Assembly (NCBI GenBank): GCA_045629945.1
Contig: JAZQSE010000027.1
Coordinates: 124,001 to 188,000 of the forward strand
Direction: 5' to 3'
DNA length: 64,000 nucleotides
Source: UBA1765 sp045629945
GTDB taxonomy: Bacteria; Fibrobacterota; Fibrobacteria; Fibrobacterales; Fibrobacteraceae
Position numbers and translations under genes: made by a program. The notes beneath the pieces are model-generated. The model was not told where the DNA came from. It did no database searches and was given only the letters and a program-made list of their open reading frames with translations. Of this stretch, positions 16,078 through 24,000 are shown one piece after another (position 1 is the stretch's first letter; each line of letters begins with the position of its first letter).

Positions 16078-17958
16078 ATGGACTATAAAAAGAAATACTA
16101 TAAGGCATTAAGGGCTATGCTAAAAAATTATGATGCGCTAGAAGAAGATAGTGCATCTATAGAGGAACACCCTCATATGGCATTTAGAAGGTTCCTTATC
16201 AACAGAATTAGTTATCGTTTAAAAAAAGAAGAATTAAAACCAATTCACTACTTAAGGATTCCGTTTGAAATAGCCCATGAATATGGGGAAGATATTGATA
16301 AGGAAACGCGGAAAAAATATAACGAGTACCTTGATGAACTATTGAAGCACTATAGAGCATGCAAAAAATGGAACATTGCCTCACATATTGAATCCTTGCG
16401 TCAACTAAATGGGTTGTCTAGAGTTTTCGATTTTGAAAGCGAGTGCAAAAAAAAAGGATGGGGTGGATGGTATCCTAACGAATGGCGAAAAAATTGCCCT
16501 GATAGTTGGAAGTCAAATATAGACGACTATCAAAATATAGCGAAGGAATTTAGGCTTGCCCACTCGCTTGCAGTATTTGCCAGTAAGTGCATATCACAAA
16601 AAGGTCAGGATAAATACCCGGTATATTATTTAGGTATAATAAAGACGAAGGATATCTATTGTAGAGAACCAGACAATAATTTGGAATTGGCTGATTTACA
16701 CAAAATACTTCAGGCTCCGTATTCCGAGAAAATTCCGTTTGGAATCTTTGAAAAATATCTAGAGTTCTTTTCGCCCTATTACCTTACATCCCAAGAAATG
16801 GATACATTTTTTAAATTCGCTATCTGTCATTGTGTTCGTGGCAATAAAAATCCGCACCTACCCTTCTTGAAAGAACTGTGGACCTTAGGAAAGTTGTTTA
16901 AGGTACACTGTTTTCATTTTGATTTCCTAAATACTACTGCAGGAAGCAAAATCAACGACTGCTTGTATGTAAAGATAAAAGAATTAGAGAAATACCTTGG
17001 CAAAGGGGTAATCGAGTTCCCGCCAAAAAATGATTATGGTATAGAGGATGAATTATCCAAGGTGAAACGCTTTCTTGGAAGGGAAATCCCTATTGATTTT
17101 ATTGTTTCGCTCACACAAAACCTGTTCCATTTTGATAAGGAGTACAGTGATGCGCAAAAGGTGGGAGACCCAAAGCTATTAAAAATAAACAAGGATTTAA
17201 TCAATAAGAGAAAGACATCCCTATTCATATTAGACTGGTTAAAGTTCCCGTTAACAAAAAACACCGATAAGCCACATCAATTTGTTGGAATTTTTTTAAA
17301 AGCTATTTGCATCTATAATCGCGATCCTGAATTATACAATGCGAAAATGCTTGAGATGGGGCCGGCATTACTAGAGAACATGCATTCCATAAAGCAGTCT
17401 ATAGACAAAGGAGAAGCAGTGGGTTTCCCCATCTTTAGTAATGAGAGTGTTGATGAATCAATGGTCATGGAATTATGTGTCATATTGGGATTGATAGAGC
17501 GATTCCTGTTCCCTTGCAAAATTGTTTCAGAATATGATGACACAAAGAAGAAGCATATACTCTCCGTTCTGAGATACATCTCAGCTCCAGATAATCTGCA
17601 AGTGGTGGCATCTAGATTTCCGTCCATCTTAGGCAGTATCGTAATGCATAATAAAATCTTGCGGCTTGTCACATGCCAAGACATCATAAATAGTATGCAG
17701 TGGCTTAGGCCTATCGGGAAATTTATCGAGAAGTTCGTTCCCATTGTATGGAGCGAAACGATGTCCCTTATATCGGAAAATAAACGTGATATAGAACTAA
17801 TGAGCGCTAAGAAACTAGATGCAGTCCAATCCGCAGTATACGAAGAGTGCAAGAAGAAAGAGGAACAAAATGCAAAAGATTTAGATAACATGCAAGAAAT
17901 TTACAACAGTCTCATTCAGCAAATGGGGAAAACGCCTCCCGCAAGCGATAATTCCTAA
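16078..17958 (+). CDS. 626-aa protein of unknown function
   Basis: A 626-residue, mainly helical, charged protein with no signal peptide or membrane helix and no motif I recognise. It is rich in Lys and aromatic residues, with a Trp-rich patch KKGWGGWYPNEWRKN near residue 125 and a long charged helix at the end (EECKKKEEQNAKDLDNMQ). GAGG lies 10 bases before ATG 16078. It is followed, after two hairpins, by a family A micro-gene at 18101, the same arrangement as the ankyrin gene and the micro-gene at 11712. The two large proteins do not share obvious sequence. It may be the effector of a defence module; unproven. Confidence 0.75.
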   Translation: MDYKKKYYKALRAMLKNYDALEEDSASIEEHPHMAFRRFLINRISYRLKKEELKPIHYLRIPFEIAHEYGEDIDKETRKKYNEYLDELLKHYRACKKWNIASHIESLRQLNGLSRVFDFESECKKKGWGGWYPNEWRKNCPDSWKSNIDDYQNIAKEFRLAHSLAVFASKCISQKGQDKYPVYYLGIIKTKDIYCREPDNNLELADLHKILQAPYSEKIPFGIFEKYLEFFSPYYLTSQEMDTFFKFAICHCVRGNKNPHLPFLKELWTLGKLFKVHCFHFDFLNTTAGSKINDCLYVKIKELEKYLGKGVIEFPPKNDYGIEDELSKVKRFLGREIPIDFIVSLTQNLFHFDKEYSDAQKVGDPKLLKINKDLINKRKTSLFILDWLKFPLTKNTDKPHQFVGIFLKAICIYNRDPELYNAKMLEMGPALLENMHSIKQSIDKGEAVGFPIFSNESVDESMVMELCVILGLIERFLFPCKIVSEYDDTKKKHILSVLRYISAPDNLQVVASRFPSILGSIVMHNKILRLVTCQDIINSMQWLRPIGKFIEKFVPIVWSETMSLISENKRDIELMSAKKLDAVQSAVYEECKKKEEQNAKDLDNMQEIYNSLIQQMGKTPPASDNS

Positions 17959-18048
17959 AAAAAGACCTCGACTTTTTTTTCTCCAAAAAAAGGTCCTCCA
18001 TCATCAAAGCCTTGGGGCAACCCAAAGGCTCCTGGGGAGATTACATTT

Positions 18049-18078
18049 AAAGCGTATCTCGAGTGGGATACGCTTTTA
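18049..18078 (+). terminator. Hairpin before the family A micro-gene
   Basis: Perfect 10-bp stem AAAGCGTATC / GATACGCTTT, eight-base loop, then TTTT. A weaker hairpin (AGCCTTGGG / CCCAAAGGCT) lies at about 18008-18030. Either terminator or leader structure of the micro-gene. Confidence 0.6.
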
Positions 18079-18100
18079 ACAATTAACTACGGAATCCATC

Positions 18101-18247
18101 ATGGCAAACAAGAACAAGACTCAAGCTAATCTGAACCATCATGCAGATCAGATGAACCCGAATAATTACCAGTACCAGCTGCGTATGAACAATCACGCAG
18201 ACCAATGTAACCCCAATAACAAACTTTACCAGGGGAGGAAGAAGTAA
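18101..18247 (+). CDS. 48-aa Asn-rich micro-protein, family A (copy 2)
   Basis: 48 residues: QANLNHHADQMNPNNYQ, then MNNHADQCNPNNKLYQ and the same GRKK end as copy 1 at 11712. The two tandem units of N-H-A-x-Q-x-N-P-N-N are kept, while DNA third positions differ widely, so the protein is selected. The last 27 bases are identical to copy 1. CGGAATCC lies before the ATG, again similar to copy 1. A hairpin AGGCTACAG / CTGTGGCCT follows at 18267-18297. Function unknown. Confidence 0.8.
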   Translation: MANKNKTQANLNHHADQMNPNNYQYQLRMNNHADQCNPNNKLYQGRKK

Positions 18248-18266
18248 CTTGTCGATTCATCTAGGC

Positions 18267-18297
18267 TACAGGGCACTCCTCACTTCTGTGGCCTGGT
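18267..18297 (+). terminator. Hairpin after the family A micro-gene
   Basis: Stem AGGCTACAG / CTGTGGCCT with one G-T pair, 13-base loop, short T run only. Weak terminator candidate. Confidence 0.45.
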
Positions 18298-18748
18298 GAA
18301 TTTTCGTTCAACCGAAGTACACCAAGTCCATTCAAATGTAGCACTTTTTCGCTGCAATAGATTCCTTTCCTATTGATATTCAAAACAATAGGCAGTAAAG
18401 CCCATTTTTACCAAATGGGTGGTGTATTTCTTCATTTAAAAAAGGAAAAAACTTTATGAAATCAACAACTTGTTTTTCAAAAAAAACTAATGAAGCGGGC
18501 TCTGTCAAGCCTTTTTATATAGCTGCGTGGTTATTTCCGAAAAACTGCGGTTCTGCTGCGGTTTTAGCCACGGCTCTGTCAAGTCTGGTCGTACGGCTAT
18601 TTTTTGGCTGTGGTTATGCTGCGGCGCCGAAACCTAAAAACTACCTAAATATGGCGATTTTGAAGTGAAAATGCAGTTTTCTAGGGGCTTACAAATCGAA
18701 AAAAGTTTGCTAGCGCCTACTTTTTATACGGATTGGCTTGACAGAGCC
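18298..18748. other. Gap of about 450 bases without a convincing gene
   Basis: A 70-codon open frame (18456-18668) has an AAAGGA-like site, but its composition shifts midway and no family is seen, so I do not call it. The gap holds three copies of a GGCTCTGTCAAG(C/T)C motif, at 18498-18511, 18572-18585 and, inverted, 18735-18748. The inverted copy touches the ATG of the next, broken gene. Confidence 0.5.
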
Positions 18749-19071
18749 ATGAAGCGCTTTCTGTATATGAAACAGAAGCAGAGGCTCAACAATCAGCCAA
18801 TTATCAACGCTATGAAAATGGGCGTTCACTTTATCCTTACCATTGTGAGCGTTGTGGCTTATGGCACCTAGCTCCAACAGAAACGCGGATCAACGTTTTA
18901 CATAATGCTTGCAGCTGCATAGATAGCTGTGGAAAGCATAAAGACCTTTATCTTTCTCGTGAAGATGCCGAAAAAGCAAAATCTAAGTGTGAAAGTGAAA
19001 GAGAGTATAGACTTTATATCTACGAATGCCCAAGAAAAAACGGTTTTCACCGAACAAAAAGTCAATGCTAA
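18749..19071 (+). pseudogene. Cys-rich zinc-ribbon-like small protein, frame broken near its start
   Basis: From about 18765 to TAA 19071 one frame reads ETEAEAQQSANYQRYENG, then LYPYHCERCGLWHLAP, HNACSCIDSCGKHKDL, and IYECPRKNGFHRTKS. The 'YxCxxCxxWHL' block with spaced cysteines is typical of small zinc-ribbon proteins. This frame has no start codon. The ATG at 18749 begins MKRFLY in a different frame, which fits the usual N-terminus of such proteins, so a small insertion or deletion near 18765 has probably split it. A sequencing error or recoding is possible. It lies directly before the viperin gene. Confidence 0.5.
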
Positions 19072-19141
19072 ATATTGTCCCTTTTTGTCCCTATTGAGAG
19101 TTTTAATTTATAAGAAACACCATTTTCCAAAGGAGAAAAAT

Positions 19142-20173
19142 ATGATACCTTATTTGGGTTCAGATAAAACAAAAGCAAAATCAGAAATTTGCATTAATTG
19201 GCATGTTACAGAATCTTGTAATTATCATTGCAAATTCTGCTTTTCAAAATGGAATAAACGAAAAGAAGTTTGGACTGATTTGCTTGAAATAAAAAAAGTT
19301 CTGTCCAATATTTCAGAACACTTTAAAACTGTACATTCTATTCGATTAAATATTGTTGGTGGCGAGCCTTGTATGTATCCAGATCGGTTGTGGAATATAA
19401 TACAAGAAGCAACATGGCGCGGAATGAAAAGTTCCATTATTACTAATGGGTATTACTTAGAAAATATTCGTCCTTTTGCTCATTCGGTTTCACAAGTAGG
19501 AATTTCAATTGATTCCTTTGAACATGAAACCAATATAAAAGAAGGTCGAGAATGTAATGGGAAAACAATTTCTTTTGAAAATCTTTGTCAAAAAATTGCA
19601 GACCTTCGTCAAATAAATCCAAATATCAAAATTAAAATAAACACAGTTGTGAATGAATGGAATTATAATGAGATTCTTGCAGATAAATTAGCGGAATTGA
19701 ATATTGATAAATGGAAAATATTGTGTCAAAAACCATTTGGTGAAAACAAGGGAATAGCTCCATATCAATTCTATACTTTTTTGAAAAATAATTGGTATGC
19801 TTCAAAGAAACCAAAATCCATTTTTATTGAAAATAAAGAAGCAATGTTTGATAGTTATTTAATGATTTCTCCAGACGGTTGTTTTTTTCAAACAGATAAT
19901 TCAGGATATAAATATAGTCGCCCTTTAACAGAGGTAATGGTTGAAGATGCTTTAAAAGAAATTGAATTTGATTATAGTAAATATTTAGATCGTTATCGTT
20001 TAGTTAAAAAATATGAAGAGTGGCAGATTCTTGAATTTGGAGATTTTACACACGACGATTCAAACAAAATTCCTGTTTTAACAAAACGAGCAATATGTGA
20101 AATGGAAAATTTTTTCAAATTACCATCTTCATTTTCTGATGAAATGGAATTTTTAGAAAAAGAATCGCTATAA
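19142..20173 (+). CDS. Prokaryotic viperin (antiviral radical SAM, ddhNTP synthase family)
   Basis: 343 residues from ATG 19142, set by AAGGAG; the longer frame upstream is a shadow of the broken Cys-rich gene. The radical SAM motif is CNYHCKFCF (Cys 26, 30, 33), preceded by NWHVTESC as in viperins (NYHxTxxC). Further viperin marks: LNIVGGEPCMYP (GGEP), GISIDSFEHETNIKEGR (SxDSFxxxxNxxxGR), IKINTVVNEWN (KxNxVVxxxN), KWKILCQ (RWKxxQ) and SYLMISPDGCFF. Viperins turn a nucleotide triphosphate into the 3'-deoxy-3',4'-didehydro form that stops phage RNA synthesis. It leads a gene set with a HicA-like gene 18 bases on and a 36-aa micro-gene after that. Confidence 0.93.
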   Translation: MIPYLGSDKTKAKSEICINWHVTESCNYHCKFCFSKWNKRKEVWTDLLEIKKVLSNISEHFKTVHSIRLNIVGGEPCMYPDRLWNIIQEATWRGMKSSIITNGYYLENIRPFAHSVSQVGISIDSFEHETNIKEGRECNGKTISFENLCQKIADLRQINPNIKIKINTVVNEWNYNEILADKLAELNIDKWKILCQKPFGENKGIAPYQFYTFLKNNWYASKKPKSIFIENKEAMFDSYLMISPDGCFFQTDNSGYKYSRPLTEVMVEDALKEIEFDYSKYLDRYRLVKKYEEWQILEFGDFTHDDSNKIPVLTKRAICEMENFFKLPSSFSDEMEFLEKESL

Positions 20174-20191
20174 AAATGGTAGAGGTTACTT

Positions 20192-20449
20192 ATGTATCAT
20201 ATTTCTAACGACAAAAACATTCGTGAATTTGTTCGAAATATTTTGCGAACAAAAAAATGGGAACCGGTTCGTCAAGGAAAGCATCTAATCATTCGCCACC
20301 TTGAGAATAATGGCGTAGGAAACATCACTGTTCCTAGCACGCCAAGTTGTCCTCATACTTTTGAGAATTTTAAGAGAGATTACTATCGAAGATTGAGAGA
20401 ATATTTTATTCGTGTAGGTTTAATACTCCCGTCAGAACAAACAAATTAA
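20192..20449 (+). CDS. HicA-like small RNA-binding-fold protein
   Basis: 85 residues. WEPVRQGKHLIIRHLENNG, then GNITVPSTPSCPHTFENFKRDYY resembles the HicA layout (G-x-H, then a 'TVP' strand and a C-terminal helix), where the His is the catalytic residue of the mRNA interferase. The TVPSTPS...NF..D.RR version belongs, to my memory, to a HicA-like side group rather than classical HicA, and no HicB is next to it. AGAGG lies before the ATG. It follows the viperin gene by 18 bases and precedes the micro-gene by 24, so all three should share a transcript. Toxin activity is not established. Confidence 0.65.
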   Translation: MYHISNDKNIREFVRNILRTKKWEPVRQGKHLIIRHLENNGVGNITVPSTPSCPHTFENFKRDYYRRLREYFIRVGLILPSEQTN

Positions 20450-20473
20450 CCCCTAACCTTCAAGGAGGTATTT

Positions 20474-20584
20474 ATGTCAAAGCACAATGGACAACCACCA
20501 ATTAATCCACGTGGAGCAGGTTGGCCGTCAACTACTGGAAATCCATCTGGTGGTGGGCGTGGCGGCAATCCGCCAAGAAAATAA
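20474..20584 (+). CDS. 36-aa Pro/Gly-rich micro-protein, family B (copy 1)
   Basis: 36 residues: MSKHNGQPPINPRGAGW, then PSTTGNPSGGGRGGNPPRK. A strong CAAGGAGG lies before the ATG. Copy 2 at 35638-35748 encodes the same peptide except Pro8 to Leu. The two genes differ at seven codons; six differences are silent third-position changes, so the peptide is the selected product. The leader from AACCCCTAACC through the ATG is identical in both copies, and both end with the CTATCGGGAG hairpin. The sequence predicts no fold, signal or membrane helix. Function unknown; it may bind RNA, the membrane or a partner. Confidence 0.85.
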   Translation: MSKHNGQPPINPRGAGWPSTTGNPSGGGRGGNPPRK

Positions 20585-20620
20585 GTTTTCGCTGCTTTCT
20601 GGGAGAAGTAATGAAAAGTG

Positions 20621-20655
20621 CTATCGGGAGAGTAATTCTCCCGATAGTGTCTTTT
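20621..20655 (+). terminator. Terminator of the viperin gene set
   Basis: Stem CTATCGGGAGA / TCTCCCGATAG, five-base loop, then TGTCTTTTT. The same stem sequence closes the second family B copy at 35786. Confidence 0.88.
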
Positions 20656-20738
20656 TGAAGGTGATGAATATAAAAAAACTAAAAATCACACTTTTTTAAA
20701 TGTTTTTGTGGCAAAAATCACATTTTTTGAAGTTTTTG

Positions 20739-20766
20739 TGTGATTTTAGGGTGAAATAGTCTATAT
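20739..20766 (+). promoter_or_regulatory. Promoter of the DUF4143 ATPase gene
   Basis: TGTGATTTT and AGTCTATAT, 19 bases apart start to start, end eight bases before the GTG start at 20774, leaving almost no leader. The same two blocks at the same spacing recur at 30461-30488 in front of a deletion scar. Upstream are AAAATCACA / TGTGATTTT inverted repeats likely to bind a regulator. Confidence 0.55.
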
Positions 20767-20773
20767 TTAAAGT

Positions 20774-22081
20774 GTGAAACGACTGATTCTTGAAAAATTA
20801 GAAAAGTGGAAACAATCTAAACGTCGCAAACCATTGCTTTTGCGAGGTGCTAGGCAAGTTGGAAAAACCTGGGTGTTAAAAGAATTTGGTAACACTTTTG
20901 CTGACGGATTTGTTCACATTGATTTTGATAAGCAAGTTGAATATCGCCAATTTTTTGAACAAACGAAAGATGTAAAACGAATTCTTGATAATCTTGCGTT
21001 GGCAACCGGAAAAAAAATAACGCCAAAAACTTTGATAATTTTTGATGAAATTCAAGCTTGCGAAAGTGCCTTGAATTCATTGAAGTATTTTTACGAAGAT
21101 GCACCGCAATATAGTGTGGTCGGTGCTGGTTCTTTACTTGGATTAAAACTTGCATCGGGCTTTCCTGTGGGTAAAGTGGAATTTCTAGATATGTATCCCA
21201 TGACGTTTACGGAATTTCTATTTGCTAATGGAGATGCAAATCTTGTGGAATATTTGGATTCAATTGAAAAAGTTGAAAATATTCCAATAGCATTTTTCAA
21301 TCCGCTTGAAGAAAAATTGAAAACTTACTTTGTAACTGGAGGTATGCCGGAGGCCGTTTTGAATTGGGCTGAAGATCGCGATATTGTTTCCACAGATAAG
21401 GTTCTTTTGGATATTTTAACTGCTTATGAAGCTGATTTTGCAAAGCATGCAAATAAAAATGATGTGCCAAAAATTCAGTACATTTGGGATTCATTACCTT
21501 CACAACTTTCTAGAGAAAATAAGAAGTTTCTTTATTCGGCGGTAAAGCCTGGAGCTCGTGCTAGAGAATATGAAAATGCTTTGAATTGGCTTTACAATGC
21601 AAACCTTGTAAAAAAAGTTTTCCGCATAACGAAACCGGGACTCCCTATTTCGGCATACGACGATTTGACTTCTTTCAAAATATACATGGGAGATGTTGGG
21701 CTTTTACGAAAAAAATCAGGACTTTCGACATCGGCATTTGCAGAACAGAATCGCTTATTTACAGAATTTAAAGGGGCTCTTTGCGAGAATTTTGTGTTGC
21801 AGAATTTATCTAGATTATTTGACGTTTCTCCTCGATATTGGAACGATAACTTTCACGAAGTTGATTTTATTGTTCAGCATGAAAATTCAATTATCCCTGT
21901 GGAAACCAAAGCGGGCGTGAATGTCAAGGCTACAAGCATCAAATATTACGATAAACAATATAACGCTCCGCTAATGATTCGCTTTTCAATGCGGAATTTA
22001 TCCTGCGATGGTAAAATTTTAAATATTCCGCTATTTATGGCAGATAGAATAAAACAAGTGCTAGAAATGTATAAAGGCTAA
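20774..22081 (+). CDS. ATP-binding protein, AAA_14/DUF4143 type (copy 1)
   Basis: 435 residues from GTG 20774. Walker A is LLRGARQVGKTW (about residues 22-33), Walker B is LIIFDEIQ, followed by SLKYFYEDAPQY and VVGAGSLLG (sensor-like). Then TFTEFLFA and FVTGGMPEAVLNW mark the helical part, and the C-terminal DUF4143 domain has KGALCENFVLQNL, YWNDNFHEVDFIV and IIPVETKAG, the D and ExK of a PD-(D/E)xK-like fold. These ATPases are widespread and mobile, and their role is poorly known. No ribosome site and a very short leader. A related gene lies at 29009; a deletion remnant with this gene's promoter and last 14 codons lies at 30461. Confidence 0.92.
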   Translation: MKRLILEKLEKWKQSKRRKPLLLRGARQVGKTWVLKEFGNTFADGFVHIDFDKQVEYRQFFEQTKDVKRILDNLALATGKKITPKTLIIFDEIQACESALNSLKYFYEDAPQYSVVGAGSLLGLKLASGFPVGKVEFLDMYPMTFTEFLFANGDANLVEYLDSIEKVENIPIAFFNPLEEKLKTYFVTGGMPEAVLNWAEDRDIVSTDKVLLDILTAYEADFAKHANKNDVPKIQYIWDSLPSQLSRENKKFLYSAVKPGARAREYENALNWLYNANLVKKVFRITKPGLPISAYDDLTSFKIYMGDVGLLRKKSGLSTSAFAEQNRLFTEFKGALCENFVLQNLSRLFDVSPRYWNDNFHEVDFIVQHENSIIPVETKAGVNVKATSIKYYDKQYNAPLMIRFSMRNLSCDGKILNIPLFMADRIKQVLEMYKG

Positions 22082-22149
22082 AAAATAGATTAATCAGAAC
22101 TAATCCATATCTTCTATTTTGTCATAAATTTTCTTTGAGCATTTTTTCA
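22036..22149. repeat. 114-bp duplicated segment, source copy
   Basis: Matches 30490-30603 with two differences. It covers the last 14 codons of the DUF4143 gene, the convergent gap and the last 16 codons of the 118-aa gene. Confidence 0.9.
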
Positions 22150-22456
22150 TTACGTGCAGTACATTGTCAGGAATAGCAAAGGGAGATGTAATCGGAGCAA
22201 TTTTTTCTTCGTTATTCAAAAAATCATGAAAAAGAAGTAATTCTTTGTATGATTTCTTGTTTTTTGAGAGATCAACCTCCAATCGTTTATAATATTTTTT
22301 ATAGCGTTCTAGAAATTTTTCAGCTCCTTTTTCAGAATCGTCATCACATTTCCCCTTGTCACACAGATAACCGTGATATTCACGAATCTTTGTCGCGAAT
22401 ATTCGGTCTTCAACCATTTTTCTTATTTCAGCTAATAGCTCTTTAGGTGTAAGCAT
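22100..22456 (-). CDS. Small cytosolic protein (family C)
   Basis: 118 residues, helical and charged. The end (LLLFHDFLNN, IPDNVLHVMKKCSKKIYDK) aligns by eye with the 153-aa protein at 11954. Unlike that one and the 121-aa protein at 31007, its upstream neighbour is not a small secreted Cys protein but a membrane-anchored coiled-coil protein four bases away. So the family C partner can be swapped. Converges on the DUF4143 gene with 18 bases between stops. Not recognised as a known family. Confidence 0.7.
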   Translation of the reverse strand: MLTPKELLAEIRKMVEDRIFATKIREYHGYLCDKGKCDDDSEKGAEKFLERYKKYYKRLEVDLSKNKKSYKELLLFHDFLNNEEKIAPITSPFAIPDNVLHVMKKCSKKIYDKIEDMD

Positions 22457-22460
22457 AAAT

Positions 22461-23168
22461 TTAATAATTGCTGTGGTAATAATTATCGTTCCAACTATCG
22501 CACAAATCTTTTATCTCAAAATTATCTTGGATTTTTTTCAAATCATCATCTGTGGGAAATTTCTTTTGGATTTTCTGAATTTGTTTTACACAACATTTAG
22601 CCTGTCTTTCGTATTGATATTTATTCATACTGTGGTTGTGTCCAAAAATACAAGTGGTAAGTAAAGCAAATTCGGTTTCCATAATATAACGATTTTGATG
22701 TTTCTCAAGCATTTCTTCTAGGCTATCTAATTGATTATCACGAATTTCTACTTCTCTCTCTTCATTTTGAAGTTTAAACTTAGTTGAGTCTAGAATCAAT
22801 GAAAGGTTAGTTTGTTCTTCTTTGCAATTTTCAATGTCTTGTTCATTATCTTTTAAAACTTGTATTTTCTCACTTGCCCAATTTTTATAATCGTTAAGTG
22901 AATCACGTGTTCTAAAAAAAAGATTTTCTAAAGAATCAAGATGATATTTGTACGTAAATATTTTGTTATGTAGAGAATCCCTTGTGGGTTGAAATCCATT
23001 CAGTGCATTCCGATAGTTTAATTCTAGACTTCTAAAATGTCTGTGGGATTCTTCTTCTTCTTTATCATAGGTGTAAAGTCCACCACCTATGGCACCAGCC
23101 ATTGCGCAGAAAGTTCCAGTCTTAATTAAATTTCCAATAGAATAACCATTTTCTTTTTTTTTAGTCAT
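22461..23168 (-). CDS. Membrane-anchored coiled-coil protein of unknown function
   Basis: About 235 residues from ATG 23168; the open frame extends further but only to a TTG in AT-rich leader-like sequence. After a basic start (MTKKKENGYS) comes one hydrophobic segment (TFCAMAGAIGGGLYTY), then a long coiled coil with repeated DSL motifs (FRTRDSLNDYKNW, NQLDSLEEMLEKHQ). The end has cysteines (TTCIFGHNHS, AKCCVKQIQKI). It is four bases upstream of the family C gene on the same strand, so they form an operon. No known family recognised. Confidence 0.7.
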   Translation of the reverse strand: MTKKKENGYSIGNLIKTGTFCAMAGAIGGGLYTYDKEEEESHRHFRSLELNYRNALNGFQPTRDSLHNKIFTYKYHLDSLENLFFRTRDSLNDYKNWASEKIQVLKDNEQDIENCKEEQTNLSLILDSTKFKLQNEEREVEIRDNQLDSLEEMLEKHQNRYIMETEFALLTTCIFGHNHSMNKYQYERQAKCCVKQIQKIQKKFPTDDDLKKIQDNFEIKDLCDSWNDNYYHSNY

Positions 23169-23284
23169 AATTTTGAATATAAAAAAATAATTAGAACTTT
23201 GGAAAATCTCATAATAAAGGAGGATATTTAGCGTCTCATAAATAATGATAAGCAAATTTGTATGCAGTAAATTTCTCAATGTAT

Positions 23285-23302
23285 TGTAAAATTAAATTTA
23301 CG
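23285..23302. promoter_or_regulatory. Putative operator TGTAAA-N6-TTTACG
   Basis: The 18 bases are identical to 30619-30636 and similar to the perfect inverted repeat at 4400-4417. It lies 63 bases before the start codon of the transporter/glycosyltransferase cluster. Confidence 0.35.
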
Positions 23303-23364
23303 GCAGGGAATAAAGGTAAACTTTTGGGTTTATATTTAAGAAATAGAAGAAGGAGTTTTGATTA

Positions 23365-24000
23365 TTGCATATGCGACAATTAAATTCATTACCAAATCGT
23401 CAAATTTATTTTCTCATCGCCTGCTCATGTCTTTTTACGGCTGGCCTGCTTTCTTCGAACTTTCTTGCATCAAAAGTCATTTGCGTATGTGGCCTAGAAA
23501 TGCCCTCAGCAACCATTGGCTATGCTTTAACATACTTGATGACTGATGTCATAGGAGAACTATATGGTAAGAAAGTCGCGAATAGAATCGTCCAGTTCGG
23601 GTTCATTTGCTTAATTGTTGCCTGTGTATTAACCCGCCTAACACTCCTTTTGCCTTCACCTTATGATTCTAATGCATTCAGTCAAGTTTTTTCTATGTCA
23701 ACAAGAATCTTTATTGCAAGCATTGTCGCGTATATAATAAGCCAAAGTACTGATGTGTACATTTTCCACAAAATAAGGAACTATTTCCCAAAATTCAAAT
23801 TTATTCGAAACAATGTCAGTACAATTATTAGTCAATTTCTAGACACAATTATCTTTTCCTTTATCGGATTTTATGGAATAGTACCCAATATCTGGGGGAT
23901 GGTTTGGGGCGTCTTTATTGCGAAAATTCTACTAGCCCTATGCGATACTCCATTCTTCTACCTTCTAACCAGAAAAAGAAATGATTTCCAGGAAATATAG
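23365..24000 (+). CDS. VUT family transporter (queuosine-precursor transporter type, YhhQ/DUF165)
   Basis: 211 residues with about six membrane helices. VUT family marks include GLLSSNFLASKVICV near the start, GYALTYLMTDVIGELYGKK, and the conserved polar helix pattern. Characterised members import queuine or preQ0/preQ1, the 7-deazaguanine bases used for tRNA queuosine. AAGGAG at 23350-23355 fits the TTG at 23365 (nine bases) better than the ATG at 23371. The end overlaps the next gene by 20 bases, so it is translationally linked to glycosyltransferases rather than to queuosine genes, which is odd. Whether it still moves a 7-deazaguanine is unknown. Confidence 0.9.
   Translation: MHMRQLNSLPNRQIYFLIACSCLFTAGLLSSNFLASKVICVCGLEMPSATIGYALTYLMTDVIGELYGKKVANRIVQFGFICLIVACVLTRLTLLLPSPYDSNAFSQVFSMSTRIFIASIVAYIISQSTDVYIFHKIRNYFPKFKFIRNNVSTIISQFLDTIIFSFIGFYGIVPNIWGMVWGVFIAKILLALCDTPFFYLLTRKRNDFQEI

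Noticed and set aside
18456..18668. 70-aa open frame with a possible ribosome site
   Set aside because: Its sequence changes character midway, runs over the GGCTCTGTCAAG repeats and shows no family.
18665..18871. 68-aa open frame
   Set aside because: Shadow of the Cys-rich reading; only its internal MKRFLY start at 18749 may belong to the broken gene.
18929..19141. 71-codon extension of the viperin gene
   Set aside because: It lies over the Cys-rich frame, has no ribosome site, and the ATG at 19142 has AAGGAG and gives a normal viperin N-terminus.
20192..20449. HicAB toxin-antitoxin pair
   Set aside because: No HicB is next to the HicA-like gene, and the 36-aa micro-protein does not look like HicB.
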